From contig JAHDEG010000010.1 of assembly GCA_020628935.1 (NCBI GenBank), positions 1-41,136 on the forward strand: a DNA stretch of 41,136 nt. Direction: 5' to 3'. The stretch is from Flavobacteriales bacterium. GTDB taxonomy: Bacteria; Bacteroidota; Bacteroidia; Flavobacteriales_G; JALEGO01. Shown one piece after another: positions 16,771 through 28,601 of this stretch. The notes under the pieces are model-generated. The model made no database searches. It had not been told where the DNA came from and worked only from the letters and a program-made list of their open reading frames with translations. The translations under genes were made by a program, and so were the position numbers. Within the stretch, counting starts at the first letter, position 1; the number at the start of each line of letters is the position of its first letter.

Positions 16771-18462
16771 CTAACCTCTTACTAATTTTTTATACTTAAT
16801 TCTCTTAGGCACTAAATCACCACCCAATCGTTTTTTACGATTTTGTTCGTACTCAGAATACGATCCTTCAAAATAATATACTTCAGAGTTTCCTTCAAAA
16901 GCTAGTATGTGAGTACAAATACGATCTAAAAACCATCTATCGTGAGATATAACAACAACACAACCTGCAAAACTTTCAATACCTTCTTCTAAGGCTCTTA
17001 GCGTATTAACATCTAAATCGTTTGTAGGCTCATCCAATAAAAGAACATTAGCTTCAGTTTTTAACGTCATTGCTAAATGTAATCTGTTGCGCTCACCACC
17101 AGATAGTACACCTACTTTCTTTTGCTGATCAGATCCTGCAAAATTAAATCGTGATACATATGCTCTTGAGTTAATAGACTTCCCTCCTATATCAATTGTT
17201 TCATGTCCCCCACTCACAACCTCGTAAACAGACTTTTCAGGATCCATTTCTTTGTGCGTTTGATCTACATAACCCAACTTAACTGTTTCTCCTACTTTAA
17301 AAGAACCAGCATCTGGCTGCTCCTCCTCCATTATCATTCTAAACAAGGTAGTTTTACCAGCACCGTTTGGCCCTATAACACCAACAATACCAGCTGGCGG
17401 TAACTTAAACTCTAAGTTCTCATATAATAATCGATCTCCAAACGATTTAGAAACTCCAACAGATTCTATTACCTCATTCCCTAAACGAGGACCATTAGGA
17501 ATCGGAATTTCAAGTTTTGTTTCCTTGCTTGTCATTTCCTCCCCTAGCATGTTTTCGTAATTCTTAATTCTAGACTTACCTTTAGCCTGTCTTCCCTTCG
17601 CTCCTTTTTGAATCCACTCCAACTCTCGCTTTAAAGCTTTTTGTCTTTTACTTTCAGATTTTTCTTCTTGAGCTAATTTCTTGTTCTTTTGATCTAACCA
17701 AGAGGAGTAATTTCCTTTCCACGGAATACCTTTACCCTGGTCAAGCTCTAATATCCAACCAGCAACGTTATCTAAAAAGTATCTATCGTGCGTAACAGCT
17801 ATAACTGTTCCTTTATATTCATTTAAATGTTGCTCTAACCAATAAACAGATTCCGCATCTAAGTGGTTGGTTGGCTCATCTAGTAAAAGTACATCTGGTT
17901 GTTTAAGCAGTAATCTACATAAAGCAACTCTTCTTCTTTCACCACCAGATAAGTTTTTAATAGGTGTGTCTCCATCCGGAGTTCTTAACGCGTCCATTGC
18001 AACTTCTAACTTCTGATCTAAATCCCAAGCATTAAGCTGATCTATTTTTTCTTGTACAGCACCTTGTCTATCAATAAGTGCTTGCATTTTATCAGGGTTG
18101 TTCATGATTTCTTCATCCATGAACTTATTATTTATCTCTTCATACTCTTTTAAAACATCTACTGTTTCTTGAGCACCTTCTTCCACAACTTGTCTAACGG
18201 TTTTCGAATCATCTAATTGGGGCTCTTGATGCAAAATACCTACAGAATATCCTTCAGAAAAAACTACCTCGCCCTGAAACTGCTCATCTTCACCAGCAAT
18301 AATTTTCATTAAAGTTGACTTACCCGAACCATTTAAACCTAAAATACCAATTTTAGCACCGTAGTAAAACGATAGGTATATGTTTTTAAGAATGTGTTTA
18401 CCCTGCGGAGTATATTTATCCACATTTACCATCGAAAAAATAATCTTCTTATCGTCTGACAT
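16771..18462 (-). CDS. ettA: energy-dependent translational throttle protein EttA (ABC-F)
   Basis: A 563-residue ABC-F ATPase with two nucleotide-binding domains and no membrane segments. EttA binds the ribosomal E site and gates the first elongation steps according to ATP/ADP level. Walker A motifs are GLNGSGKST and GPNGAGKTT, the ABC signatures LSGGERRRVAL and LSGGERNRLHL, and Walker B motifs LLLDEPTNHLD and LLLDEPTNDLD. The inter-domain linker is rich in Lys and Arg. Length and the start (IIFSMVNVDKYTPQGKHILK) match EttA rather than Uup or antibiotic-resistance ABC-F proteins. It heads the operon with the lipoprotein, hisS and hutH. Upstream lies the second copy of the dispersed repeat. 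Confidence 0.94.
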   Translation of the reverse strand: MSDDKKIIFSMVNVDKYTPQGKHILKNIYLSFYYGAKIGILGLNGSGKSTLMKIIAGEDEQFQGEVVFSEGYSVGILHQEPQLDDSKTVRQVVEEGAQETVDVLKEYEEINNKFMDEEIMNNPDKMQALIDRQGAVQEKIDQLNAWDLDQKLEVAMDALRTPDGDTPIKNLSGGERRRVALCRLLLKQPDVLLLDEPTNHLDAESVYWLEQHLNEYKGTVIAVTHDRYFLDNVAGWILELDQGKGIPWKGNYSSWLDQKNKKLAQEEKSESKRQKALKRELEWIQKGAKGRQAKGKSRIKNYENMLGEEMTSKETKLEIPIPNGPRLGNEVIESVGVSKSFGDRLLYENLEFKLPPAGIVGVIGPNGAGKTTLFRMIMEEEQPDAGSFKVGETVKLGYVDQTHKEMDPEKSVYEVVSGGHETIDIGGKSINSRAYVSRFNFAGSDQQKKVGVLSGGERNRLHLAMTLKTEANVLLLDEPTNDLDVNTLRALEEGIESFAGCVVVISHDRWFLDRICTHILAFEGNSEVYYFEGSYSEYEQNRKKRLGGDLVPKRIKYKKLVRG

Positions 18463-18532
18463 ATTTAAATCTATTAGTTAGAAACGCGAAGTTACAAATT
18501 TGAGGTTGAGTAACATTAATGTAATAAAAATA

Positions 18533-18629
18533 TTTGGGCACATAACGCCTTCAGCGTTACCAGGCTTTACAATACAAATCCTCGTTTACTTCGTTCACTG
18601 TGGGTTTTCCTTTTCAATCCTTTGTGCAA
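18533..18629 (-). repeat. dispersed intergenic repeat, copy 2
   Basis: Read on the minus strand, this 97-nt segment aligns block by block with 13293-13380: AAGGATTGA, ACAGTGAAC, CGAGGATTTG, AAAGCCTGG, GCCCAAAT. It differs in an insert that forms a small hairpin (AACGC-TGAAG-GCGTT). It lies between the divergent starts of ettA and the giant surface protein gene, just upstream of the latter's promoter. The two copies are clearly diverged, so neither insertion is recent relative to the other. Confidence 0.75.
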
Positions 18630-18652
18630 GAGTAATTACTAAAAAATTATTT

Positions 18653-18684
18653 TTTGCTTGCAATTATTTACTTCAGTACATTTG
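18653..18684 (+). promoter_or_regulatory. promoter for giant surface protein cluster
   Basis: TTTG at 18653-18656 and TACATTTG at 18677-18684 are 20 nt apart, an excellent match to the Bacteroidota promoter TTTG-N(17-23)-TAnnTTTG. Transcription would start near 18690 and give a leader of about 60 nt before the ATG at 18751. A second TACATTTG lies at 18725 but without a well-placed -33 element. Confidence 0.65.
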
Positions 18685-18750
18685 CGAAAAATTTGCAATC
18701 TATAAAATTGGAGATTTTTAGTAATACATTTGTTTTGATACATATATAAT

Positions 18751-21700
18751 ATGAAGAATTATAATACAAATTTCAAAAGAACCATTAAGCGAGTATTTTA
18801 TACATTTATTTGCTTAAGCATCCTAGGGCTATCATTCACCTCTAAAGTTAATAGTCAATGCCCTACAACCAATTCAAACGGTTTTATTGAGGATATTATT
18901 CAGTCTTCATACCATGCTAGTGTGTATAAAACAAATACTGGGTTCTTTATAACAGGTGAAAAACTTGCCCCAAACGGTGTTGATAATCAAAATACTGTTA
19001 CTGAAATTAATAGCTCAAACGGTTATACACTTCCTGCTGGCGTAAATTTAGTACAAGGGTCAATTGGTGGATATCAGGCTATATTTCTTGGAAGCAACAA
19101 TGCAATATATGTTTTAGGGGAAGAAGATGAAATTTTAGATAACCCTAGTACTTCATCAAATGCATGGCAAGAAGCGACAGGCTTAAACCTTTCTACTATC
19201 GGAGTAAATGCAGCAGACGTAGTACAATTCAAGGCTACATTCTCAATGGTAGCATTTAGAACCAACTCTGGTGAAATATATTTCGCTGGTGATGACGCAC
19301 AAAGTCTAAGTGGTGGTGTTGATACTGAATGGAAACCTCTTCTTGGTTTACCAAACGGAGTCACTGCTGTTGATTTTGATTTAGCTCATAAAACTATATT
19401 AGTTTTAGGTAGTGATAATAATTTCTATACTGCAGGTTCGGCTACCTTTTTAGGAAATGGAAGTACTAAAACTAATCGTACTACATTAACTTTAATGACT
19501 GCACCACCTTTATCAGGTGGATATGTGCAAATGGCAATAGGCTCTGATGGTAGCTATTTGGTTTTAGATAAATCTGGTAGAATACACGCTTTAGGAGACA
19601 ATAGTTCAGGACAACTTGGTGTCGGAAATTTTGCACCACAAACAAACTGGCAACTTGTAGTTACCAGTTGCTCAGATTCTAGTCCACTTACAGGTGCTCA
19701 GTTTATCAGTAATTCAGACAATCATTTCCAAAAACTTGCTGCAGGAACTATTCTAAACGATGGCACAATAAGATTGTGGGGAAGTAATTCCCAATCTATG
19801 ACAGGTGGTAGCAGTAGTACAAGTAGCTGCCCATTTGAACCATGTACTCAAGGTATATCTGCTGTTGAAGATGTAATTTTCTTAGAAAACGGTGGACACA
19901 TTACTCCAGCTATTAAAAAAAATACAGAAATTTGTCATGTAGGTCATAATGTTAATGGGAGTTTCGGTGATGGATCAACAGGTGATAGACAATGCTATGA
20001 GTGTACATTCATACCAGGTATAACTACCAATACAATTTGTGGATTAGAATGTGACTTAAATGATCCTAATGAAGACTGTGATAATGATGGTGTTTTAAAC
20101 GGTGACGACTGCGACCCAACAAATAGTTATAATACTACCTCATTAAGTGCAGACTCTGACGGAGATGGTTTTACTGATTGTGATGAAATAACTGTTCACA
20201 ATACCAACCCTAATTGTGCTCAATCAACTCCATCAAATCCTTTAGGAACATGTTGCCCTGAACTTAATGAAAATGGCTTCTTAGAAGATCAAGTTCAATC
20301 CGTATACCATGGTAGCCTATTCAGAACTACTAGCGGATATGCAATAACTGGTGATTTATTTGATCCTACTGGCAATGCAGATCAGTTAGTATTAACCGAG
20401 GTTAATACTGCAAATGGTTATACACTTCCTAATAACGCAAATATTCTACTCGCATCTGTTGGTAGTCAACAAGCATCTTTCTTGCTTAACACTGGCGAAG
20501 TATACGCATTAGGTTTAACAGGTCAAGCTTTCTTTTCAACAAATTTCTCAACCAGTGTGTTTGGTCCAACTTCCGGATTAAACTTAAACGATATAAATGT
20601 TAATGCCTACAACGTCAGACAGTGGAAATCAACAAATGGCCTTACTGCATTTAGAACCAGTAATGGGAGTATCTTTTACACCGGAACACAAGCCTTAAGT
20701 TGGTTTGGTGGTGAAAGAGATGAGTGGAATATTTTAGGGGGGTTACCAAATGGTGTTACAGCAGTTGACATGGACTTAGCCTACCGAACTATTTTTGTTT
20801 TAGGTAGTGACGGAAATTTATATACTGCTGGTGATGCAACATACTTAGGTAATGGTTCAGTAGCAGGCTCTTCTGATATATTAACCCAAATGACTTCCCC
20901 TCCTATAAATTCAGGTATTGCCCAAATAGAAGTAGGGAAAGAAGGTACTTATTTAGTGCTTGACAAAAACGGTATCATTCACGTATTAGGTAATAATTCT
21001 TCAGGTCAACTTGGTGTTGGTTCAACAAGTAATCTTACATCATGGGATTTAGTAAAAACATCCTCTTCAAATGGAGCTCCATTAGCCAATGTGAAGTTTA
21101 TTAGCACAATGGATAATCACACTCAGTTTTCGGCAAGTGGAGCAATTTTAGGTGACGGAACAATACGACTTTGGGGAAATGATAATGTGAATATGATTGG
21201 CGGAAATAATAACAACACAACATTTCCTATTATTCCATGTACCGAAACTGGTAGTGTTATCAATAATGCTGTCTATTTAGAAAATGGAGGACACATCACT
21301 CCAGTTGTTAAACAAAACCTTGAAATTTGCAACGTAGGTCACAATGCCGAAGGTGCATTCGGAAACGGAAACTTGATTGATAAGCCTTGCTATAGTTGCG
21401 AAACTTACCCTAACGTGAGTTTATCTTGCTTTCCTGCAGTAAATCAGGCTCCAACACAAGGAAATGAAACTGCTTCTGTTAATGAAGACAATTCATTATC
21501 AAATATTAACTTAGTTAATAACAATATAGATCCGGATGGAGATGCAGTCACAGCCAACTTTATTAATGGATTAATCGGATCCTCAGGAGGAACTTTTACA
21601 AATAACAACAATGGAACTGTAAATTATACACCCCTATTAAACTTTTATGGTAATGATACACTTATTTATCAGGTCTGCGACCCAACACCTAACTGTGTAA

Positions 21701-24700
21701 TAGATACAATTGTAATTACTGTAAACCCTATCAATGATGCACCTATTGTTACTGATAAAATTTTAACCGTTGATCAAAACACAACGGGTTCAGGCTCTTT
21801 ATTAGGTAATGGAGATTCTGATATTGAAGGAACAACATTAACCGTTAGCACAACACCAATAGATGGCCCTAATAATGGCAGTATCAACATTAACTCCAAT
21901 GGTCAATATACCTATACTCCTAATAATAACTATAGCGGTTTTGACACAATAGTCTTTCAAGTATGTGATAACGGTTTTCCTTTACCTCCACTTTGTGAAA
22001 CAGGCACTTTAATTATTACAGTTAATGCGGGTAATACACCTCCAGTAACATTCAATGAAAACATTACCACTACAGAAAACACATCAGTAGGTGTAGGTAT
22101 TTTAAGTAATGGTGATTTCGATCCAGACGGAACAAACCTCACCGCAACTACTGGTACTCCTTTTTATGGTCCAAACAATGGTACTTTATTAATAAATGCA
22201 AATGGAAACGTAACTTACATACCAGATAATGGTTTTGTAGGCACTGATACCGCAGTAGTACTTATTTGCGATAACGGCAATCCTCTTCCATCTTTATGTT
22301 CTCCAGATACAATATTTATTACTGTAACTGCAGTGAACGACCCACCAGTACTTGATAATGAATTTTTAACCACAGATGAGAATACTTCTGTATCAGGTGA
22401 TGTTACGGATGCAGGAGATTTCGATCCTGAAAGCACGGGGTTAACAACTAATACAACACCTATTGTACCACCTGCTAACGGCACAATTGTTATCCAATCG
22501 AATGGTAATTTTACATATACGCCAAACCTTGATTATTTCGGTCAAGACCTAATTGTAGTTGAAGTATGTGATAATGGTATTCCGTTGCCTGCTGAATGTT
22601 CTTTAGATACCATTTTTATAACTGTCGTTAATGTAGCAAATACACCTCCTGTAATTAGTAACGATACGTTAATTACAAATGAAGACCAATCTGCGGGTAG
22701 AGGTATAATTAACATTTATGACTTTGATCCAGATGGTACAACTCTTACAGCTAATGGAAACACTGTTTATGGACCAAGTAATGGTAACCTATTAATTAAT
22801 TCTAATGGTAATGTTACGTACATTCCCAACCCAAACTTCTTTGGATTAGATACTGCAGTAATATTGGTTTGTGACCAAGGTTTACCAGCGCCAGGTATTT
22901 GTGTTAACGACACACTATTTATTTTTGTAAATTCTGTTAATGATAAACCAGTCGCACTTGATGATTTCTCGAGTGTTAACCCTGGAGACTCAGTAACTAG
23001 CTGTGTATTATGTAACGATTCAGATATAGATTTAAATGATGTTATATCAGGGCCAAATGTAATATCAAATCCCACAAATGGGACTGCAATAGTTAATTCA
23101 AATGGATCTATAACATACACACCAAACCCAGGTTTCTTGAGTGGACTTGATACAGTAACATATTCAATATGCGATAATGGCACCCCAATATTATGCGATA
23201 CCGCTATATTAATTATAAATGTTCCTGATGTTCAGTTCGAACCTAATGCAGAAAATGATTCAACCAACACAGATGAAGACACTCCTATAATAATAAATGT
23301 ATTAGCTAACGATATAGATTTAAATGGTGATCAATTAATAGTTACTAACGTACTAAACGGTCCTTTAAATGGGATTTTTATTATTAACACAGATGGTACA
23401 ATTACATACACACCTAATTTAAATTTTAATGGTGTAGATAGCTTTCAATACATCGTTTGTGATACTAACACTCCACCACTCTGTGATACCGCCTTGGTAA
23501 TAATTTCTATTAACCCTATTAATGATGCTCCAGTTCTAGACAATGAGTATGTTAATACGACAGAAGGCGTTTCTGTTAGTGGAGATTTAACCGATGCTGG
23601 AGATTTTGATGTTGAAAACACTTCATTAACTGTAGATACAACATTAATAGTTAGTCCTTCTAACGGAACAATAGTAGTCGAGTCTAATGGCGATTATACA
23701 TATACACCTAATTCAGACTTCAATGGAATTGATACCATTGTGGTACTAGTTTGTGATAATGGTCTCCCCTTACCTAGATTGTGTGTTAATGATACAATTT
23801 TTGTAAATGTAAATGCGTTCAACAATCCTCCAGTTGTAGACAATGAGATTATTACTACTCCTGAAGACACTCCAATTAGTGGGGATTTAACTAATACAGG
23901 TGATTTTGACCCAGACGGAACAAATCTCACTGCATCAACAACTCCTTTAAGTGGTCCAAATAACGGAAGTATTGTGATTAGCTTAAGTGGCGCTTATACA
24001 TATTCACCTAACCAAAACTTTAATGGCAGTGATACAGTCATAGTTCAAATATGCGATAACGGCATACCATTACCAGCCGAGTGTGTTAATGACACTATAT
24101 TCATTACAGTAACTCCAGTTAATGATGCTCCTATTGTTGACAATGAAAACATTACTACTACCGAAAATATTCCTGTTGGGGGTGATTTAACAGATAATGG
24201 AGATTTTGATGTTGACGGAACCTTAATTGTTAATACTACTCCTATATCTGGCCCCAGTGATGGTACAATAATCATAAATATTGATGGAACGTTTACCTAC
24301 ACCCCAGATTCTAATTTCATAGGAAATGACACTGTTTATGTTGAAATATGCGATAATGGAACTCCATTACCAGCGATATGTGCAATTGATACCATATTCA
24401 TTACAGTAAATCCTTTTATACCATTAGATGATCCTATTGCAGTTAACGATACCACTACTGCAAACTCATTTGATGTGGTAAATATTTGTGTATTATGTAA
24501 TGATTTTGGTGATTCTTTAACTATACCAACAATAATTACTGAACCTGAGAATGGAAATGTCTCTGTTAATTCCAACGGAACAATTAGCTATATTTCAAAT
24601 AATGGATATTGTGGGTCAGATTCCTTGCTATATTCTATTTGTAACACTAACAATATTTGCGATACAGCTTGGGTTTACATAACTGTTATCCCCTTAGATT

Positions 24701-25407
24701 CAGATGGTGATAACATTAATGATTTTGTAGAAGGCATTGCTGATTTTGATGGAGATAGCATTCCTAACTATTTAGATAACGATAGTGATAACGATGGAAT
24801 ACCTGATTCAGTAGAAGGAGTAGGTGACTTATCAGATTTATGTAATCCAATTATAGCAAATACTGATAATGACGACTCCCCTGATTACTTGGACTTAGAC
24901 AGTGATAATGACGGAATACCAGATAAAATTGAAGCTGGCGAAGATAGAAACAACCCGGTTGACACTGACAATGATGGTACACCCGATTATAGAGATTTAG
25001 ATACCGATAATGATGGATTATTAGATATTGACGAATATGATAACAACAATGATGGTATAGCTGATGATTGTGATACGGATGGTACTCCAGATTGGAGAGA
25101 CCCTAAACCATGCGTAGAGGATGATGAATTTTTAATTCCAGATGCTTTTTCACCTGAAGGAGATAATAATAACGACTTATTTGAAATTAAAGGCTTAGAT
25201 AAGTTCCCTAATAACAACATTGTAATTTTTAACAGATGGGGAAATAAAGTTTATGAAGCTGAGCCATACTTAAATAACTGGAATGGAGTATCCAATACAG
25301 AGGTTACTACCGGTGACGGTAAATTACCAGCCGGAACTTACTTTTACCTGTTAGACTTAGGTAATGACTCAGATCCATTATCGGGATATATTTATATGAC
25401 ATATTAA
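18751..25407 (+). CDS. giant T9SS type B surface protein with RCC1-like and Ig/cadherin-like repeats
   Basis: A 2218-residue exported protein. A signal peptide occupies about residues 1-35. Next come two similar RCC1-like propeller blocks (about 37-420 and 502-890), which align along their whole length ([19 protein letters not shown] against [19 protein letters not shown]; both contain NSSGQLGVG). A short Asp-rich thrombospondin-3-like segment joins them. Eleven Ig/cadherin-like repeats of about 98 residues follow (about 895-1980). Most carry NDAPV..., GDFDPDGT, NGTxxYTPNxxFxGxDT and a CDNGxPLPxxC cysteine pair. A second calcium-type Asp-rich stretch (about 1983-2120) leads to a gliding-motility-type C-terminal domain ([31 protein letters not shown]), the T9SS type B signal. 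The partner PorP/SprF gene lies 20 nt downstream. An adhesin or gliding-surface role is inferred from architecture and context. Confidence 0.92.
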   Translation: MKNYNTNFKRTIKRVFYTFICLSILGLSFTSKVNSQCPTTNSNGFIEDIIQSSYHASVYKTNTGFFITGEKLAPNGVDNQNTVTEINSSNGYTLPAGVNLVQGSIGGYQAIFLGSNNAIYVLGEEDEILDNPSTSSNAWQEATGLNLSTIGVNAADVVQFKATFSMVAFRTNSGEIYFAGDDAQSLSGGVDTEWKPLLGLPNGVTAVDFDLAHKTILVLGSDNNFYTAGSATFLGNGSTKTNRTTLTLMTAPPLSGGYVQMAIGSDGSYLVLDKSGRIHALGDNSSGQLGVGNFAPQTNWQLVVTSCSDSSPLTGAQFISNSDNHFQKLAAGTILNDGTIRLWGSNSQSMTGGSSSTSSCPFEPCTQGISAVEDVIFLENGGHITPAIKKNTEICHVGHNVNGSFGDGSTGDRQCYECTFIPGITTNTICGLECDLNDPNEDCDNDGVLNGDDCDPTNSYNTTSLSADSDGDGFTDCDEITVHNTNPNCAQSTPSNPLGTCCPELNENGFLEDQVQSVYHGSLFRTTSGYAITGDLFDPTGNADQLVLTEVNTANGYTLPNNANILLASVGSQQASFLLNTGEVYALGLTGQAFFSTNFSTSVFGPTSGLNLNDINVNAYNVRQWKSTNGLTAFRTSNGSIFYTGTQALSWFGGERDEWNILGGLPNGVTAVDMDLAYRTIFVLGSDGNLYTAGDATYLGNGSVAGSSDILTQMTSPPINSGIAQIEVGKEGTYLVLDKNGIIHVLGNNSSGQLGVGSTSNLTSWDLVKTSSSNGAPLANVKFISTMDNHTQFSASGAILGDGTIRLWGNDNVNMIGGNNNNTTFPIIPCTETGSVINNAVYLENGGHITPVVKQNLEICNVGHNAEGAFGNGNLIDKPCYSCETYPNVSLSCFPAVNQAPTQGNETASVNEDNSLSNINLVNNNIDPDGDAVTANFINGLIGSSGGTFTNNNNGTVNYTPLLNFYGNDTLIYQVCDPTPNCVIDTIVITVNPINDAPIVTDKILTVDQNTTGSGSLLGNGDSDIEGTTLTVSTTPIDGPNNGSININSNGQYTYTPNNNYSGFDTIVFQVCDNGFPLPPLCETGTLIITVNAGNTPPVTFNENITTTENTSVGVGILSNGDFDPDGTNLTATTGTPFYGPNNGTLLINANGNVTYIPDNGFVGTDTAVVLICDNGNPLPSLCSPDTIFITVTAVNDPPVLDNEFLTTDENTSVSGDVTDAGDFDPESTGLTTNTTPIVPPANGTIVIQSNGNFTYTPNLDYFGQDLIVVEVCDNGIPLPAECSLDTIFITVVNVANTPPVISNDTLITNEDQSAGRGIINIYDFDPDGTTLTANGNTVYGPSNGNLLINSNGNVTYIPNPNFFGLDTAVILVCDQGLPAPGICVNDTLFIFVNSVNDKPVALDDFSSVNPGDSVTSCVLCNDSDIDLNDVISGPNVISNPTNGTAIVNSNGSITYTPNPGFLSGLDTVTYSICDNGTPILCDTAILIINVPDVQFEPNAENDSTNTDEDTPIIINVLANDIDLNGDQLIVTNVLNGPLNGIFIINTDGTITYTPNLNFNGVDSFQYIVCDTNTPPLCDTALVIISINPINDAPVLDNEYVNTTEGVSVSGDLTDAGDFDVENTSLTVDTTLIVSPSNGTIVVESNGDYTYTPNSDFNGIDTIVVLVCDNGLPLPRLCVNDTIFVNVNAFNNPPVVDNEIITTPEDTPISGDLTNTGDFDPDGTNLTASTTPLSGPNNGSIVISLSGAYTYSPNQNFNGSDTVIVQICDNGIPLPAECVNDTIFITVTPVNDAPIVDNENITTTENIPVGGDLTDNGDFDVDGTLIVNTTPISGPSDGTIIINIDGTFTYTPDSNFIGNDTVYVEICDNGTPLPAICAIDTIFITVNPFIPLDDPIAVNDTTTANSFDVVNICVLCNDFGDSLTIPTIITEPENGNVSVNSNGTISYISNNGYCGSDSLLYSICNTNNICDTAWVYITVIPLDSDGDNINDFVEGIADFDGDSIPNYLDNDSDNDGIPDSVEGVGDLSDLCNPIIANTDNDDSPDYLDLDSDNDGIPDKIEAGEDRNNPVDTDNDGTPDYRDLDTDNDGLLDIDEYDNNNDGIADDCDTDGTPDWRDPKPCVEDDEFLIPDAFSPEGDNNNDLFEIKGLDKFPNNNIVIFNRWGNKVYEAEPYLNNWNGVSNTEVTTGDGKLPAGTYFYLLDLGNDSDPLSGYIYMTY

Positions 25408-25427
25408 TAAAGACTATTATTTTAAAT

Positions 25428-26348
25428 ATGAAATCAACTATAATCAAATTAAGCTTAGTGTTATTCTTGTTCACAGCAAGTAATAGCAATAGCGTTGCTC
25501 AACAGTACGTGCAGTTTACACATTACATGTACAATACATTAGCAATTAATCCTGCCTATGCTGGTAGTCACGATATGCTAAATATTACTGGTTTATACAG
25601 AAATCAATGGGTAGGACTAAATGGTGCGCCAAATACTGCTTCAATTTATGCTCACACACCAATTTGGAAAGGATTAAATCTTGGTGTATCAGTAGTTAAT
25701 GATGAAATAGGACCAATTGCCTTAACAAATTTAGCCGCAGACTTAGCATACTCATTTCAAGTATCCAAAAGAGGTAAACTTGCATTTGGTATAAAATCAG
25801 GAGGAAATTTTTATCAAGCTACCACCAACAGCTTAGTTACTATATCAGGTAACGATCCTTCTGTACAAGGAGATTTTGTTAAAAACAGACACTTTACTAT
25901 TGGTGCTGGAGCATATTACCACACAGATAATTTTTATGTAGGATTCTCTTCTCCAACCATTTTAAGAAATAAATTAGAATTAGGAGCTAGCGAGAACATT
26001 GCTCAACTACATTACTACTTTATTACTGGAGGTATTTTTGATATAAATAACAACCTAAAATTTAAACCATCAGGTTCAATTAAAATGGTAAAAAACTCTC
26101 CATTTAGCGTAGATCTTAGTGGACAGTTTTTAATCAATGAAAAGCTGTGGCTGGGTCTGATGCATCGTTTTGGAGATTCTTTTGGAGCCCTAGTTGGATA
26201 TCAATTTTCACCTCAATTTAAAATGGGCTATTCTTATGATCTAACATCTTCACAATTGAGATCAGTTAATGATGGTTCACATGAAGTGTTCATTAGTTAC
26301 GATTTTAATTTTAATAGTGACAAAATAGTTTCACCTAGATATTTCTAA
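25428..26348 (+). CDS. PorP/SprF family T9SS outer-membrane protein
   Basis: A 306-residue outer-membrane beta-barrel protein of the PorP/SprF family. These proteins work with type B-sorted substrates of the type IX secretion system and help fix or export them at the cell surface. After a signal peptide (about residues 1-24, ending VAQ) comes the family hallmark QFTHYMYNTLAINPAYAGS and later YRNQWVGLNGAPNTASIYAH. The protein ends in a beta-signal-like strand (HEVFISYDFNF). The gene follows the giant type B protein by 20 nt and precedes an OmpA-family gene by 13 nt, the arrangement seen in sprB-sprF-like clusters. Its specific client is probably the upstream protein. Confidence 0.93.
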   Translation: MKSTIIKLSLVLFLFTASNSNSVAQQYVQFTHYMYNTLAINPAYAGSHDMLNITGLYRNQWVGLNGAPNTASIYAHTPIWKGLNLGVSVVNDEIGPIALTNLAADLAYSFQVSKRGKLAFGIKSGGNFYQATTNSLVTISGNDPSVQGDFVKNRHFTIGAGAYYHTDNFYVGFSSPTILRNKLELGASENIAQLHYYFITGGIFDINNNLKFKPSGSIKMVKNSPFSVDLSGQFLINEKLWLGLMHRFGDSFGALVGYQFSPQFKMGYSYDLTSSQLRSVNDGSHEVFISYDFNFNSDKIVSPRYF

Positions 26349-26361
26349 TAATACTCCATTC

Positions 26362-28581
26362 ATGAATTTTATATTTAAAAACAAGATAAGTTTAGGTTTA
26401 ATAGCTATTCAATTAGGTGTAGCCTCTTTATTTGGACAAAACGGTAGATTAGAAAAAGCCAATATGCTTTACGAAAATCTCTCGTATGCAGAAGCAGCAC
26501 CAATTTATGAACGAATCTTAAAGAAAGACACATCAAACAACACTGTACTAAGAAAATTAGCAAATTCTTATTACAAAATGAACATGCCCGAACAAGCTTT
26601 ACCACATTATGAAAAAATATCGAAGCTTTCAGGTGTTAAGAAAAATGAAATAGACAATTATGTGTGGGCCCTAGAAAGCTTAAAAAAATATTCTAAAGCG
26701 GAAAAAGTTAGATCTGCTTTTGATAAAACAAATTTAAACCCAAATAGACTATCTAAACTTGAAAAACTCAAAGTAAACAATGGTGTTTTTAGTGTAGGAA
26801 AAGTAAATTTAAATTCAGTATTATCAGATTTTAGCCCTACGTATTATATGGATGACAAAATCATATACGTTTCATCTACAGATTATAAAGACAAAGTAAT
26901 TTCAAGAAAACATACTTGGAATAAAGAACCTTTTTACAATCTTTTTACTGCAAAAATCACTGAAGACGGAGAACTTTCTAACAAGAAAAAATTCTCTAAC
27001 GCTTTAAACACACGTTATCATGAAGGTCCTTTAACAATTACTAATGATCAAAAAATGATCTACTTTACAAGAAACGATTTTCAAGATGGAGAAAGAGGCT
27101 ATGATAAAAATGGAATAACTCGTCTCAAAATTTATTCTGTGATGGTAGATGAAAATGGGAAATGGTCGGATGAAAAATCATTCATACATAATAATAGTGA
27201 ATATTCAGTGGGGCACCCAACACTATCTAAAGATGGTCGGTACATGTATTTTGCTTCTGATATGCCAGGCGGCTTTGGTGGTACAGATTTATATGTATCA
27301 GAACTAATTGATGGAAATTGGACCACACCAGTAAACTTAGGAAGTAAAATAAATACTGAAGCAAACGAAGCTTTCCCGTTTATTCATCCAAACGGAAACT
27401 TATTTTTCGCATCTGACGGTCATATCGGGCTGGGAGGATTAGATCTTTACGCTGCCAAGAGAACTGGCGATAAATTTTCTACTGTTCAAAATCTTGGGGG
27501 TTCAATCAATTCTTCTTTTGATGATTTTGGGCTTATATTGAGCAAAAATGAAAAAGATGGATATTTTTCCTCAAACAGATCTAATGGAAAGGGGCTTGAC
27601 GACATTTACTCGTTTGATGTTTTAAAACCTATATTCAATATTTTTATTTTAAAAGGAGTTGTGAGCGATGCAACCACTAAAAACACGCTTCCTGAAGTAG
27701 ATGTGTTTTTATTATCTGAAAGCGGGGATACATTATTCAATCAAACTACAAAGCAAGACGGAAGCTACTTTTTTGAAGTATCACCAGACGAGTCGTACAC
27801 TTTAAATAGTATTAAAGAAGGTTATAATCCAATTTCAGTTTCTATTGACAAAGACAATCTTAATATTGAGGATGGAGAATATATAAAAGATGTTTTAGTT
27901 AATAAGGAAGCCATAATTCTACTTGGAACGATTAAATCAAAAGATTACCAAGTACCTATAAAAGATGCAAAAATTGAAATAGTAGATCTTGATTCTAAGG
28001 AGGTTTTATATACTTTCAGTACTGCAATTGATGGTAAGTTTAGCAAAAAACTTAAAAACATTAAAAAGGGAGATAAATTAAAATACATTGTAAAAGTTTC
28101 AGCTCCTGGTTACTTATCTATTAGTGAAAAATTTAAAAAAACAATCTCAACTGAAAAACAAATTGATTTAACAAAAGAATTAGATATTGCCCTAAGTAAA
28201 ATTGAAGTTGGATCTGACATTGGAAAAATCATTAATATAAAACCAATTTATTTTGATTTGAATAAAGCTGATATTAGACCAGATGCGGCAGAAGAGTTAG
28301 ATAAAATTGTTAAGGTAATGCAGGAGAACCCAGAGATGATTATTGAATTAGGATCTCACACCGACTCTAGAGGGTCTGACGCGTATAATGAAAAGCTTAG
28401 CGACAAAAGAGCTAAATCTAGTGCAGCTTATGTTAAAAGGTTTTTAAAAGACCCTAGTAGAATTTATGGTAAAGGCTATGGAGAAAAGCAGTTAGTTAAC
28501 AAATGCTCTAACGGGGTTAAATGTTCTGAAGATGAACACCAAACCAACCGAAGAACTGAATTTAAAGTTATTAAAATGTAA
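26362..28581 (+). CDS. PorE-like OmpA-family protein with TPR and PD40 propeller
   Basis: A 739-residue envelope protein with the same domain order as PorE of the type IX secretion system. It has a signal peptide (about 1-25), TPR repeats (about 27-120), a WD40-like PD40 propeller (about 140-420; YMYFASDMPGGFGGTDLYVS, FFASDGHIGLGGLDLYAAK), two carboxypeptidase-regulatory/CNA-B-like beta domains (about 430-610) and a C-terminal OmpA peptidoglycan-binding domain (about 635-739; IYFDLNKADIRPDA, SHTDSRGSDAYN, NRRTEF). Such proteins tie the surface apparatus to peptidoglycan. It is the third gene of the cluster with the giant type B protein and PorP/SprF. Bacteroidota genomes hold many such paralogues, so it is PorE-like rather than PorE itself. 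A strong terminator follows. Confidence 0.9.
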   Translation: MNFIFKNKISLGLIAIQLGVASLFGQNGRLEKANMLYENLSYAEAAPIYERILKKDTSNNTVLRKLANSYYKMNMPEQALPHYEKISKLSGVKKNEIDNYVWALESLKKYSKAEKVRSAFDKTNLNPNRLSKLEKLKVNNGVFSVGKVNLNSVLSDFSPTYYMDDKIIYVSSTDYKDKVISRKHTWNKEPFYNLFTAKITEDGELSNKKKFSNALNTRYHEGPLTITNDQKMIYFTRNDFQDGERGYDKNGITRLKIYSVMVDENGKWSDEKSFIHNNSEYSVGHPTLSKDGRYMYFASDMPGGFGGTDLYVSELIDGNWTTPVNLGSKINTEANEAFPFIHPNGNLFFASDGHIGLGGLDLYAAKRTGDKFSTVQNLGGSINSSFDDFGLILSKNEKDGYFSSNRSNGKGLDDIYSFDVLKPIFNIFILKGVVSDATTKNTLPEVDVFLLSESGDTLFNQTTKQDGSYFFEVSPDESYTLNSIKEGYNPISVSIDKDNLNIEDGEYIKDVLVNKEAIILLGTIKSKDYQVPIKDAKIEIVDLDSKEVLYTFSTAIDGKFSKKLKNIKKGDKLKYIVKVSAPGYLSISEKFKKTISTEKQIDLTKELDIALSKIEVGSDIGKIINIKPIYFDLNKADIRPDAAEELDKIVKVMQENPEMIIELGSHTDSRGSDAYNEKLSDKRAKSSAAYVKRFLKDPSRIYGKGYGEKQLVNKCSNGVKCSEDEHQTNRRTEFKVIKM

Positions 28582-28601
28582 TTTTATATTTACACTCAAA
28601 T

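Noticed and set aside
19074-25489. Several minus-strand frames of 60-138 codons opposite the giant gene
   Set aside because: They are shadows of the repeat structure of the coding strand, rich in Pro, Ser and Val, and repeat with the same period.
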